Program-made: the position numbers and the translations under genes
DNA from: Aulosira sp. FACHB-615
Lineage (GTDB): Bacteria; Cyanobacteriota; Cyanobacteriia; Cyanobacteriales; Nostocaceae
Reading direction: 5' to 3'
NCBI RefSeq assembly: GCF_014698045.1
Contig: NZ_JACJSE010000025.1
Coordinates: 31,987 to 95,986 of the forward strand
DNA: 64,000 nt
Notes under the pieces: model-generated
What the model saw: only the letters and a program-made list of their open reading frames with translations
What the model was told of the DNA's origin: nothing
Database searches by the model: none
Part shown: in pieces, positions 1 to 7,808 of the stretch
Layout of the letters: each line of letters starts with the position of its first letter
Position numbering within the stretch: the stretch's first letter is position 1

Positions 1-387
1 GGCAGTTATTATATGCTACAGGGCAACATAGTATAAAAAACAAATTAGGAAAATAAATTTGAAATTTATCTGTTGAAGAATCTAGGATTTGGACAAAAGG
101 TTAGATTTTAGACTTAATACTGTAACCTCCTGTAAAATTTTATTTTGAGAAATGGCTGATTAGTCTCCTCTAAAATGTAGATGAAAACAAATAAACATCT
201 TGGAAGTTGAGAAGACTAAAGCCGGAGTAACCTTGAAGCTAATTACTTAGCGAGAATGGACATCTCATCAGTAACTTACAAACAAAACTATCGCAAAGCA
301 GTGTGTCATTATTTTGTTCTGCATATAAATTTTCTGTGTCAAATTGGGCAAAAATGACCAACTGTTTACCACCTGGTTTCTAGATGC
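1..387. other. intergenic region, no gene seen
   Basis: AT-rich stretch downstream (in the transcriptional sense) of the yebC-like gene, which ends at 388 on the minus strand. No open frame with a recognisable product, no clear hairpin with a T run, and no repeat shared with the rest of the window was seen. It is cut by the window edge. Confidence 0.5.
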
Positions 388-1146
388 TTAAACAACGCTC
401 ACAGCCAATAACTGTTCTGACATATCAAAATTAGATGTGACATTCTGCACATCATCTAAGCTTTCTAGAGTATCAATTAATTTGAGGAGCGATCGCGCCT
501 GATCAGAATCTGTAACTTCTACATTATTACTGGGAATCCAGCGCAATTCGGCATCAGTGACTTTAAAGCCTTTGTCTTTCAGGGTTTTGTTGAGAATTTC
601 TAAATTAGCAACCTCGGTGAATACTTCCGCCGTTTCATCTTCGGTCATTTCATAAGACTCAGCGCCGCCTTCTAAAGATGCTTCTAAAAGCTGGTCTTCA
701 TCAACCACACCCTGGACAACACACACGCCTTTTTGGTCAAACATCCAGCTAACGCAACCAGTCTCACCCAAATTACCGCCGTTTTTACTAAAAGCCACCC
801 GTAAATCAGCCGCCGTGCGATTGCGATTATCAGTCAAGGCTTCAACTAAAATTGCCACACCACCGGGGCCGTAACCTTCGTAGCGAATTTCTTCCAGGCT
901 ATGGTTATCACCGTTAAATGTACCTGCACCTTTAGCGATCGCTCGTTCAATATTATCATTGGGGATACCCGCCGCCTTCGCCTTTTCAATCGCTGTACGT
1001 AGTTGAAAATTCCCCGCCGGGTCTGGTACACCATTTCTCGCCGCCACAATAATAGCCCGCGATAACTGCGTGAAAGTTTTTCCTCTTTTAGCATCCACTA
1101 CAGCCTTTTGGCGCTTAATATTAGCCCATTTACTATGACCTGCCAT
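388..1146 (-). CDS. YebC/PmpR family DNA-binding regulatory protein
   Basis: A 252-residue protein of the YebC/PmpR (TACO1) family, cytoplasmic proteins described as transcriptional regulators and, for some members, as helpers of translation at difficult motifs. The N-terminus MAGHSKWANIKRQK is the family hallmark, the GYGPGG motif lies at residues 91-96, and the acidic middle and C-terminal domains are present. Length matches the usual 240-255 residues. The start is an ATG preceded by a short leader. It is transcribed away from the solute-binding gene at 1302, so the 155 bp between them should hold promoters in both directions. Family assignment is certain; the exact cellular role is not readable from the sequence. 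Confidence 0.95.
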   Translation of the reverse strand: MAGHSKWANIKRQKAVVDAKRGKTFTQLSRAIIVAARNGVPDPAGNFQLRTAIEKAKAAGIPNDNIERAIAKGAGTFNGDNHSLEEIRYEGYGPGGVAILVEALTDNRNRTAADLRVAFSKNGGNLGETGCVSWMFDQKGVCVVQGVVDEDQLLEASLEGGAESYEMTEDETAEVFTEVANLEILNKTLKDKGFKVTDAELRWIPSNNVEVTDSDQARSLLKLIDTLESLDDVQNVTSNFDMSEQLLAVSVV

Positions 1147-1301
1147 AACTTGTAACTATTTCCGCTATCTCCAAAGATTAGGATATACAAGTGAAGTATG
1201 AAGTGTGAAGTCTGTAGATGCGAAGCAGCTTGCCGCAGGCTAGTCTGAAGTATAGAAATTTAACTTTCATTCTTCAAGAGTTGCTATTCCCTGTTAAATT
1301 A

Positions 1302-2672
1302 ATGATTCATCTTCTCCAACGAATTTTGGCACGATTTTTGCGTACTAGTCGCACATTTAGGCGCAGAAAAAAGAAATTGCTGCAATATTTTCAGCAATCA
1401 CTGTTATTACTGCTCATCGGCATAGTTGCTTTAAGTGGATGTCAAACTCTGCGTTCTAGAGTAGAAGCAGGCAAAATTACTCATATTACTTTATGGCATG
1501 GGGTGAATCCACCACCAAATCGAGATGTCTTACAAAAGTTGGTAGATAAATTTAACCAAACCCATAAAGATATTCAAGTCGAATCATTATACATTGGGCA
1601 ACAGGATCAGCAAGCACCAAAAATTTTGGCTGCTGTTGTTGGCAATGCCCCACCGGATTTATTGTGGTACAACCCAACTATTGCTGGACAATTGGTGGAA
1701 CTAGGGGCGCTAATTCCTGTAGATGAGATGTTAGCCAATTCCCCAGTCAAAAACGAAATTGACCCAACCTTATATGGGGCAATGGAATACAAAGGCCAGT
1801 TATGGTCAGTTCCCTTTGCTACCAATAACCTGGGCATTTTTTACCGTCCAAGTTTATTCAAAGCGGCAGGAATTAAAGAACTTCCGCGCAATTGGCAAGA
1901 ATTTCGCCAAGTTGCCCAAAAATTAACCCGTGATTTTAACAATGATGGGCAAATAGACCAGTATGGAATGTTTCTGCCCTTGGGTAAAGGTGAATTTACA
2001 GTTTTTAGTTGGTTGCCATTTATGTGGAGTAGTGGCGGTGAGTTGGTGACTGGTGATGCCCAAAATCCCGCAGGTGTGAGATTAACCGAAAATGCAGGAG
2101 CGATCGCAGCTTTACAATTTTGGCGTAACTTAATTACAGACGGTTCCACAATGTTATCTGCCCCAGAACGAGGTTATGAAACAGACCCCTTGTTATCGGG
2201 TAAAGTCGCAATGCAAATCAATGGCCCTTGGAATTTAGGTCAATTTCAAGATACTAACGTTGATTTTGGTGTATTTCCCCTGCCAGTGAACCAAAAACCC
2301 GCTACAAATGTTGGCGGTGAAAACCTCTTCTTATTCAAAACCACGCCAGAACGCCAAAAAGCAACCTTCAAATTTGCGGAATATGCCATGAGTGCTGATT
2401 TTCAAACAGAATTAGCCCTCGGAACAGGTTATTTACCAATTAACTTAAAATCCCGCCAAAGCGCCAAATATCAAGAATTTATCGATAAAATACCACAATT
2501 ACAAGTCTTTTTAGCACAGGCAGAGTATGGCCGGAGTCGCCCGATTTTTCCTGGTTACAATCGCATTTCCGATAGTATCGGACGGGCAGTAGAAGCTGTG
2601 TTACTGGGTAAACTTTCGCCAACAGAAGCACTCCAAACTAGTCAGCAACGGCTAGATTTAATCTTTAAATAA
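1302..2672 (+). CDS. ABC transporter extracellular solute (sugar)-binding lipoprotein
   Basis: A family 1 extracellular solute-binding protein (UgpB/MalE type), about 456 residues from the ATG at 1302. An Arg/Lys-rich stretch is followed by a hydrophobic segment ending in the lipobox LSGC (Cys about residue 47), so it should be a membrane-anchored lipoprotein that captures a sugar or glycerol-phosphate-like solute. The mature part has the usual features: a first strand ITLWHGV, a helix DVLQKLVDKFNQTHKDI, and later LLSGKVAMQINGPWNLG. A longer frame opens at 1218, but its first codons lie in a small dispersed repeat (GCTTGCCGCAGGC), so 1302 is preferred. No permease or ATPase gene is adjacent, so it probably pairs with components elsewhere. 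The substrate cannot be told. Confidence 0.85.
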   Translation: MIHLLQRILARFLRTSRTFRRRKKKLLQYFQQSLLLLLIGIVALSGCQTLRSRVEAGKITHITLWHGVNPPPNRDVLQKLVDKFNQTHKDIQVESLYIGQQDQQAPKILAAVVGNAPPDLLWYNPTIAGQLVELGALIPVDEMLANSPVKNEIDPTLYGAMEYKGQLWSVPFATNNLGIFYRPSLFKAAGIKELPRNWQEFRQVAQKLTRDFNNDGQIDQYGMFLPLGKGEFTVFSWLPFMWSSGGELVTGDAQNPAGVRLTENAGAIAALQFWRNLITDGSTMLSAPERGYETDPLLSGKVAMQINGPWNLGQFQDTNVDFGVFPLPVNQKPATNVGGENLFLFKTTPERQKATFKFAEYAMSADFQTELALGTGYLPINLKSRQSAKYQEFIDKIPQLQVFLAQAEYGRSRPIFPGYNRISDSIGRAVEAVLLGKLSPTEALQTSQQRLDLIFK

Positions 2673-2697
2673 CTCCAAAATCACCATAATCAAGGGA

Positions 2698-2732
2698 AAA
2701 ATCTGAGCAGTGACATCTTCCGCTCAGATTTT
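2698..2732 (+). terminator. intrinsic terminator after solute-binding gene
   Basis: Perfect 11-bp inverted repeat AAAATCTGAGC / GCTCAGATTTT with a 13-nt loop, ending in a short T run, 25 bp past the stop codon of the solute-binding gene. Confidence 0.75.
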
Positions 2733-2835
2733 GTTGGTGCTGTTCTGTGTCACTATTAACTTCAGCCATATTCACCAACTTTACGCAAATTCTAAAAAAA
2801 TAATCTGTAAATTTACTCAACTGACTCGGCTGGGA

Positions 2836-3036
2836 GGGGGAAGTAGGGAGTAGGGGAGTCGGAAAGAGTATTTTTTGGGTGTACTGTGATTTTTATCCAA
2901 ATTAAATGTAGGACTCATATTTGATTTGGGAAAAAAATCAGTACACCCAGATCAGGCTTCTTTCCTACTCCCTACTCCCCATTCCCTACTCCCTACCTAC
3001 ACAATTAGATTCAGGAATCAAACCATATTCCTATAT
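2836..3036. repeat. dispersed repeat R1 inside a large imperfect palindrome
   Basis: The part at 2911-3036 is about 90% identical by eye to the reverse complement of 61646-61774, and shorter relatives occur at 44412-44475 (same orientation) and 58071-58166 (opposite). It contains runs of the heptamer CTACTCC/GGGAGTA. The left part (2836-2900) is an imperfect inverted copy of the right part: GGTGTACTG on the left faces CAGTACACC on the right, and the GGGAGTAGGG arms face CCCTACTCCC. The whole could fold into one long hairpin. It fills the gap between the terminator at 2698 and rplU. No gene is seen here. Confidence 0.75.
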
Positions 3037-3265
3037 GAGTCCTCTGCACCCTTACCCAATTGTCCACAGACAACCTCTGTGCATATTTATATTGACGTTA
3101 TTCCTATAAATAAATTATGATTTTAGATTGTCTGTCTTATTCCTGCTCGGATCAGGTAGACACACCACAAAGGCTAACCACAGCGATTCATCAAGTTTTG
3201 ATATATCGCCTTCTCTACAAGAGATTTTTGTTAGCTACCTGTACGGCAACTCCAAGGACAATTTA

Positions 3266-3655
3266 ATGACCTACGCGATTATTGAAACTGGTGGTAAACA
3301 ACTTAAAGTTGAGCCTGGTCGTTTTTACGACATTGAACTGCTAACTGCCCAACCAGACGAAAAAGTTACAATAAATTCTGTACTACTAGTACAACATGAC
3401 GGTGGACTCAGCATCGGTCAGCCTCTAGTATCTGGGGCAACTGTAGAAGGAACTGTATTGCGCCATTTCCGAGGACGCAAAGTCATAGTCTACAAAATGA
3501 AGCCGAAGAAGAAAACCCGCAAAAAACGTGGTCATCGCCAAGAAATTACCAGACTGTTGATTAACTCCATTACTCTCGATGGTCAGGTATTTACAGCATC
3601 GGAAGCGGCGGCTGTAGCTGATGATTCCTCTGCGGAAACCACTGCTGAATCATAG
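3266..3655 (+). CDS. rplU: 50S ribosomal protein L21
   Basis: Ribosomal protein L21, which binds 23S rRNA in the large subunit. The family start MTYAIIETGGKQLKVEPG is at the ATG at 3266; the open frame runs 46 codons further upstream, but those codons have no similarity to L21 and include repeat-like sequence, so the downstream ATG is chosen (129 residues). The basic RNA-binding segment KMKPKKKTRKKRGHRQ is at about residues 76-91. The C-terminus has a short Ala/Glu-rich tail beyond the core, as is common in cyanobacteria. rpmA follows after 24 bp in the usual rplU-rpmA operon. Confidence 0.97.
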   Translation: MTYAIIETGGKQLKVEPGRFYDIELLTAQPDEKVTINSVLLVQHDGGLSIGQPLVSGATVEGTVLRHFRGRKVIVYKMKPKKKTRKKRGHRQEITRLLINSITLDGQVFTASEAAAVADDSSAETTAES

Positions 3656-3679
3656 AAAAATAAGCATAACAAGGAAATT

Positions 3680-3961
3680 ATGGCTCATAAGAAAGGAACA
3701 GGTAGTACACGCAACGGCCGTGATTCTAATGCCCAGCGTCTAGGTGTCAAACGCTTTGGTGGTCAAGTTGTACGTGCAGGTAATATTCTTGTACGTCAAC
3801 GTGGCACAAAATTTCACCCCGGTAACAATGTAGGTATCGGTAGCGATGACACTTTGTTTGCCTTAATTGATGGCGTTGTCACCTTTGAAAGAAAAGGCAA
3901 ATCTCGCAAGAAAGTCAGCATTTATCCAGTTGCTGCACCCACTGAAGCCGTAGCCAGCTAG
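3680..3961 (+). CDS. rpmA: 50S ribosomal protein L27
   Basis: Ribosomal protein L27 (93 residues), which reaches with its N-terminus towards the peptidyl transferase centre. It starts MAHKKGTGSTRNGRDS, as in most non-Firmicutes L27, so there is no cleavable N-terminal extension. The sequence AACAAGGAAATT before the ATG provides an AAGGA-type ribosome-binding site. It is the second gene of the rplU-rpmA operon and is followed by a terminator-like hairpin at 4003. Confidence 0.97.
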   Translation: MAHKKGTGSTRNGRDSNAQRLGVKRFGGQVVRAGNILVRQRGTKFHPGNNVGIGSDDTLFALIDGVVTFERKGKSRKKVSIYPVAAPTEAVAS

Positions 3962-4002
3962 ACGCTTGGTTATGTGATTAATTAGCCAGAATGGTTGATA
4001 AC

Positions 4003-4033
4003 AAATGAGGGTTGGTCACTTCCACCCTCATTT
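4003..4033 (+). terminator. probable terminator of rplU-rpmA
   Basis: Perfect 10-bp stem AAATGAGGGT / ACCCTCATTT with an 11-nt loop, 42 bp past the rpmA stop codon. The T tract is short and interrupted (ATTTATTTAT), so efficiency is uncertain. Confidence 0.6.
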
Positions 4034-4043
4034 ATTTATCAAT

Positions 4044-4148
4044 GAAGGCAGGAGTTAGGAGGTTATACACCGCACCAAATTTTTAATTTGGTGGCTATTA
4101 TTCAGGAGGAGTCTGAATCCTATAGCTGAATAAAAACCTCCTGCCTTC
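4044..4148. repeat. cloverleaf-like palindromic element
   Basis: Three nested perfect inverted repeats: an outer 11-bp stem GAAGGCAGGAG (4044-4054) with CTCCTGCCTTC (4138-4148); inside it a 9-bp hairpin CACCAAATT (4073-4081) with AATTTGGTG (4085-4093); and an 8-bp hairpin TTATTCAG (4098-4105) with CTGAATAA (4126-4133). It lies between two convergent genes. It could be a small mobile palindrome, a bidirectional terminator or a structured RNA; no ORF is present. Confidence 0.7.
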
Positions 4149-4156
4149 TGCCTCCT

Positions 4157-4603
4157 TTAACGCATAGATGTGTATATAGCAAATTCTTCGTGGAGAATTG
4201 CACCGCAAGCTATACCTACTAATGAAAATAAGGATGTAATTAAAAAGGCTGATCTACCATTAAATCCGGCTGTGTAAAAATCAATTTTTGCTAAAATTGC
4301 CGCCGCAATAATCAGTAAGGTATCGAGAAAGAGGCGAAACCAAGCAACCATCAGGAAAAATAAAAATGCCCCAAACACGGCAATAAAAAAAGTTTTGATA
4401 CTCGACTCAAAAAATACACTAGAGTAATTAGCCATTGCTAAAAAGGGAATAGCTAAACTTGATAGTAAAACTAATATCCCAACTACGATGACTATCCAAA
4501 GAGACAAAGGCATGTGTGCTTCTGATAACACCCAGCCCAGGGTACTATAACTAATCAGTACTAATAATAGTGATGTCCAGGGAAGGTTTTTGAAAATAGA
4601 CAT
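4157..4603 (-). CDS. hypothetical multi-pass membrane protein
   Basis: 148 residues, not recognised. Four hydrophobic segments can be seen (about residues 7-26, 35-57, 73-105 and 118-139; the third is long enough for two short passes). There is no signal peptidase site and no conserved charged motif that would point to transport or catalysis. It is a single gene, convergent with rpmA, with the palindromic element at 4044-4148 just beyond its stop codon. A small inner- or thylakoid-membrane protein is the most that can be said. Confidence 0.6.
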   Translation of the reverse strand: MSIFKNLPWTSLLLVLISYSTLGWVLSEAHMPLSLWIVIVVGILVLLSSLAIPFLAMANYSSVFFESSIKTFFIAVFGAFLFFLMVAWFRLFLDTLLIIAAAILAKIDFYTAGFNGRSAFLITSLFSLVGIACGAILHEEFAIYTSMR

Positions 4604-5126
4604 AAGTTGCTCTCATGATGAATAAGTAAAGTGATACTTTAAATAAATTTTCCATGACTAAAAACTTCAACTGATGCAGCAGATTACCAGTCAGTAAACT
4701 ATACAGGTTGAGTCATTAAAGCTAGATAGAAACCATATTCTGATTTCTGATGTATCATAATCAACTACTTGGTTTTGATATGGGTGCATCAGTGGGTAAA
4801 GCGCAAAAGCCTTGACTCTAATCTCCTGCGGTGTTGCTCATGTGTCTTTTAGCCGACATGACCATAGTTGTAGGAGTTGTGATGCTGGCGGTAGTAAAGG
4901 CGATCGCTTTCTTCCAGAAAGCTGGGTTAGTTTGAGTATATTTCGACGAGAATGACTTAGACTATATGTTTATCATCCTATTTTTGCCAAACGTAATCAA
5001 TAGTCCGTCCGCAAATTCTCTAAATTTCCCAATAATTACGGTACAAACTAGTTAAATATTTTCGTAAACATTTGTAAACTGTTAGCAGCAGAGTAGCAAA
5101 GTATCACATCTGATTAAGGAATTGTC
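4604..5126. other. intergenic region between divergent genes
   Basis: About 520 bp between the minus-strand membrane protein and cruF. It must carry promoters for both genes. One HIP1-like GGCGATCGC occurs near 4909. No open frame with a plausible product and no strong hairpin was seen. Confidence 0.4.
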
Positions 5127-6035
5127 ATGAAACAACTTGTTGTCGTTGAGCGTGTAAGCCTCATCGGTCATATTGTGTCAATGGTGTTTGGGTTGGTAGG
5201 GATATTATTGGTTGTACCCAATGCCGAACTCATTTTGAACTTGTCTGAATTTGGACAGACTGCCATGCAGTGGAGTATGGCTGGTGGTGGTGTAGTTTAT
5301 ATGATTTTGGGTGCAGCAGCCGTATTGTTGTATGCCTTGCGGACATTGGGTGTGGGTCGTGCTATGGCATTTCTGCTGCCTGCTGTATTAATTTCTTTAA
5401 CTAGTGAATTATTAGGAACCAGTACAGGCTTTCCTTTTGGTCACTATCAATATTTAAGCGGCTTGGGATATAAAATAGGTGGTTTAGTTCCCTTTACAAT
5501 TCCCTTATCGTGGTTTTATTTAGGCTGTGTATCTTACTTGTTAGCCCGTGCTGGCTTAGAAGTAGATACAAAACCAAGCTTGTGGCGGCATATTAGCGCA
5601 ATTGGCTTGGGTTCTTTGCTGCTAACCTCCTGGGATTTTGTGCTAGACCCAGCCATGAGTCAAACTACCCTACCCTTCTGGTATTGGCAACAACCAGGCG
5701 CTTTCTTTGGAATGCCTTATCAAAACTTTGCTGGTTGGTTAGGTACTGGTGCAGTATTCATGACAGTAGCAGCATTGTTGTGGAAAAATCAGCCAATTAA
5801 ATTTGAGCGATCGCAACTAAATCTACCTTTAGTAGTCTACTTAAGTAACTTTGGTTTTGCTACCGTGATGAGCTTGGCTGCTGGTTTCTCTATTCCCGTA
5901 TTGCTGGGTTTAGTTTTAGGTGTTACCCCCGCGATTATCTTGTGGTGGAAAGCATCCGCAGCAAATAATCAAGTTACCCTTGAACCAGCAACTAAAGAAG
6001 TTTCTGTAGCCAGCATCGAAGTTGCTTTGAAGTAG
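5127..6035 (+). CDS. cruF: CruF-type carotenoid 1',2'-hydratase (carotenoid biosynthesis protein)
   Basis: A 302-residue polytopic membrane protein of the family that contains cyanobacterial CruF, which hydrates the psi end of gamma-carotene on the way to myxol glycosides and 2'-hydroxylated myxoxanthophylls. Support: the run of about seven to eight hydrophobic segments, and the conserved blocks GTSTGFPFGHYQY and LVPFTIPLSWFYLGC (about residues 97-140), WDFVLDPAMS and FFGMPYQNFAGW. The two conserved Asp/His-rich patches lie at the membrane edge. The glycosyltransferase gene cruG, often beside cruF, is not adjacent. The C-terminal 20 residues are hydrophilic. A bacterial CrtC-type hydratase is unlikely. 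Confidence 0.85.
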   Translation: MKQLVVVERVSLIGHIVSMVFGLVGILLVVPNAELILNLSEFGQTAMQWSMAGGGVVYMILGAAAVLLYALRTLGVGRAMAFLLPAVLISLTSELLGTSTGFPFGHYQYLSGLGYKIGGLVPFTIPLSWFYLGCVSYLLARAGLEVDTKPSLWRHISAIGLGSLLLTSWDFVLDPAMSQTTLPFWYWQQPGAFFGMPYQNFAGWLGTGAVFMTVAALLWKNQPIKFERSQLNLPLVVYLSNFGFATVMSLAAGFSIPVLLGLVLGVTPAIILWWKASAANNQVTLEPATKEVSVASIEVALK

Positions 6036-6110
6036 TAAACACTTGGCAACAGGCGGGGATAAAGGGGAAATTCCTCTCAGTACCCCATCCTCAATCATTG
6101 ACGAACAACT

Positions 6111-6143
6111 AGATCCCCGACTTCCTCAAGAAATCGGGGATCT
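6111..6143. repeat. 33-bp palindrome, copy 1
   Basis: AGATCCCCGA at 6111-6120 pairs with TCGGGGATCT at 6134-6143, with the inner arms pairing imperfectly. An almost identical 33-bp palindrome lies at 20251-20283. Both sit in intergenic DNA; this one follows cruF and could act as a weak terminator, though no T run follows. Confidence 0.7.
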
Positions 6144-6217
6144 AAAACTGATTAAGCATAGTTCTTGAGGATAAACATATTCTAGTTAATTCACTTAAAA
6201 CCTAAAAATTACCGTCT

Positions 6218-6841
6218 TTGAGCATATTTAAGAGATTCATAGCTGAAAGTACAGATATTGTGGGAACCGTTCAATTATTATGGTCTATGATTGGCTTACT
6301 CCTAACAATGGGTGGCACATTTTTGGAAGCATATAGTATCACCTGGCCTTGGAGTTGGACTCAACATGGAATTCAAACCTTTTCTTTAGGTGTTAGCTTT
6401 CAAATTGGTGCCGTCTTACTGGTAGGTTGTTTGGGAGGGCAGAATGCTGGGGCGCTCTCACAAATTGCGTACTTAGTTATGGGATTAACTTTATTGCCTG
6501 TATTCTCCGAAGGTGGAGGTCTAGGTTATGTCAGACTGTCCCAGTTTGGCTATCTTTTAGGCTTTATTCCTGGAGCGTGGATTTGTGGATTTTTGGCGTT
6601 TCAAGCCAGACCAAAACTAGAATCTTTGGCATTTAGTTGTATTTGTGGCTTGTTAACCATTCACTTCTGCGGTATTACTTATTTGACCATGAGTTACTTT
6701 TTTCAGTGGCAAGGTACAGAAAATCTCTCCTTAATCCAAGCAATTCTGAAATACTCGTGGTTTGCCGTACCAGGACAATTAGTTGTCATTTGTGCTGTTA
6801 CCTCAATCGCTTATTTATTACGCCATTTAATGTTTTATTAG
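6218..6841 (+). CDS. bioY: biotin transporter BioY (S component)
   Basis: A 207-residue membrane protein with six hydrophobic segments, matching the BioY substrate-binding component of ECF-type biotin transporters. The diagnostic segment is the conserved loop and helix around residues 85-120: AYLVMGLTLLPVFSEGGG, then GYLLGFIPGAWICGFL. It begins at a TTG codon (TTG AGC ATA TTT), as no ATG is available before the first membrane segment. No energising ECF ATPase or T component lies nearby, so it either shares a distant module or works alone. lspA follows 80 bp downstream on the same strand, a pairing I recall from other cyanobacteria. Confidence 0.85.
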   Translation: MSIFKRFIAESTDIVGTVQLLWSMIGLLLTMGGTFLEAYSITWPWSWTQHGIQTFSLGVSFQIGAVLLVGCLGGQNAGALSQIAYLVMGLTLLPVFSEGGGLGYVRLSQFGYLLGFIPGAWICGFLAFQARPKLESLAFSCICGLLTIHFCGITYLTMSYFFQWQGTENLSLIQAILKYSWFAVPGQLVVICAVTSIAYLLRHLMFY

Positions 6842-6842
6842 T

Positions 6843-6904
6843 TATTAGTCCATTGTCATTTGTCCTTTGTCAAAAGCTAATGACTAATGACCAATGACTA
6901 ATGA
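6843..6904. repeat. heptanucleotide-type tandem repeat (ATTAGTC/AATGACC family)
   Basis: Degenerate tandem copies of 7-mers such as AATGACT and AATGACC between bioY and lspA. Related tracts occur at 7447-7485, 7772-7803, 8880-8935 and 49868-49912. They match the class of short tandemly repeated repetitive sequences known from heterocystous cyanobacteria. Confidence 0.7.
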
Positions 6905-6921
6905 CGCTGAATTAACTCACT

Positions 6922-7395
6922 ATGAATTTAAAAAATCGCCTGTTTTGGATTGCTGCCTTTATCGCTTTTTTCTTAGATCAACTGACTAAATATTGGGTTG
7001 TCCAAACCTTTAAATTAGGAGATACATTACCACTCATCCCAGGGGTATTTCACTTTACTTATGTGACTAACACTGGTGCAGCTTTTAGCCTATTCAGTGG
7101 CAAGGTGGAGTGGTTACGCTGGTTATCTTTAGGAGTCAGTTTAGTATTAATCGCCTTGGGTTTGTTCGGCTCAATGCTCAGTCGTTGGGATCAGTTGGGT
7201 TATGGTTTAATTTTAGGCGGGGCGATGGGTAATGGTATCGATCGCTTTGTTTTAGGCTATGTAGTAGATTTTCTAGATTTACGGTTGATTAATTTTGCTG
7301 TATTTAATATTGCCGATTCTTTTATCAGTATAGGTATTGTTTGTTTACTGATAGCCTCGTTTCAAAAAACACCCACTCCCCCCCGGAGAAGGTGA
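6922..7395 (+). CDS. lspA: lipoprotein signal peptidase (signal peptidase II)
   Basis: A 157-residue inner-membrane aspartic protease that cleaves the signal peptide from prolipoproteins after diacylglyceryl transfer. Four transmembrane segments are visible. Family blocks are in order: FFLDQLTKYW (residues 16-25), NTGAAFSLF (50-58), GGAMGNGIDRF (99-109), VVDFLDL with catalytic Asp116, and FNIADSFI with catalytic Asp132. It lies directly behind bioY and may share its transcript. It would process lipoproteins such as the solute-binding protein at 1302. The C-terminus ends in a Pro/Arg-rich tail (TPTPPRRR). Confidence 0.96.
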   Translation: MNLKNRLFWIAAFIAFFLDQLTKYWVVQTFKLGDTLPLIPGVFHFTYVTNTGAAFSLFSGKVEWLRWLSLGVSLVLIALGLFGSMLSRWDQLGYGLILGGAMGNGIDRFVLGYVVDFLDLRLINFAVFNIADSFISIGIVCLLIASFQKTPTPPRRR

Positions 7396-7491
7396 TTTTA
7401 ATTTCTCGCAAAAGACCGCAGGGGAGTAGGGGAGAGCTTGGTGTTATTGACCATTAACCAATGACGAATGACAAATGACCAATGACTCTAC

Positions 7492-7773
7492 TCAACCATG
7501 CTGTAAAAATTCTACTTTGGGTAACAGAGGGTCAGTAACAATCGCTACTCCAAGAAAACCCCAGCGTTTGAGCAAGCTGCTGAGTTGGCTTCCAGGGAGA
7601 GACTCTACAGCAAAGCGGTTTGCTACCTCTGCTGCATGAGTATTGAGATAGCTTAAAGCATCAAAACTTTCTCTAAACAGTAATATGTAACCTAACTCTT
7701 CCGAGTTGGGACGTGCTGTTAAATAACGACCATCTGTTTTGGAACGCACTAGATAATAAACGTCGGAAAGCAT
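7492..7773 (-). CDS. conserved cyanobacterial protein of unknown function
   Basis: A 93-residue soluble protein, not assigned to a named family. It starts MLSDVYYLVRSKTDGRYL and has a mixed alpha/beta look with no signal peptide or membrane segment. The ATG lies in the middle of a heptamer repeat tract, and repeats also flank the stop codon, so this small gene is bracketed by AATGACC-type repeats. It lies 35 bp upstream of the dipeptide permease gene's stop, on the same strand, but the repeat between them makes an operon uncertain. Confidence 0.6.
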   Translation of the reverse strand: MLSDVYYLVRSKTDGRYLTARPNSEELGYILLFRESFDALSYLNTHAAEVANRFAVESLPGSQLSSLLKRWGFLGVAIVTDPLLPKVEFLQHG

Positions 7774-7808
7774 AATGACAAAGGACGAATGACCATTGAC
7801 TAAATTAT

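Noticed and set aside
1218..1301. Upstream extension of the solute-binding gene
   Set aside because: Encoded by a small dispersed repeat, and the lipoprotein signal is already complete from the ATG at 1302.
3128..3265. 46-codon extension of L21
   Set aside because: Not related to L21; the family start is at 3266.
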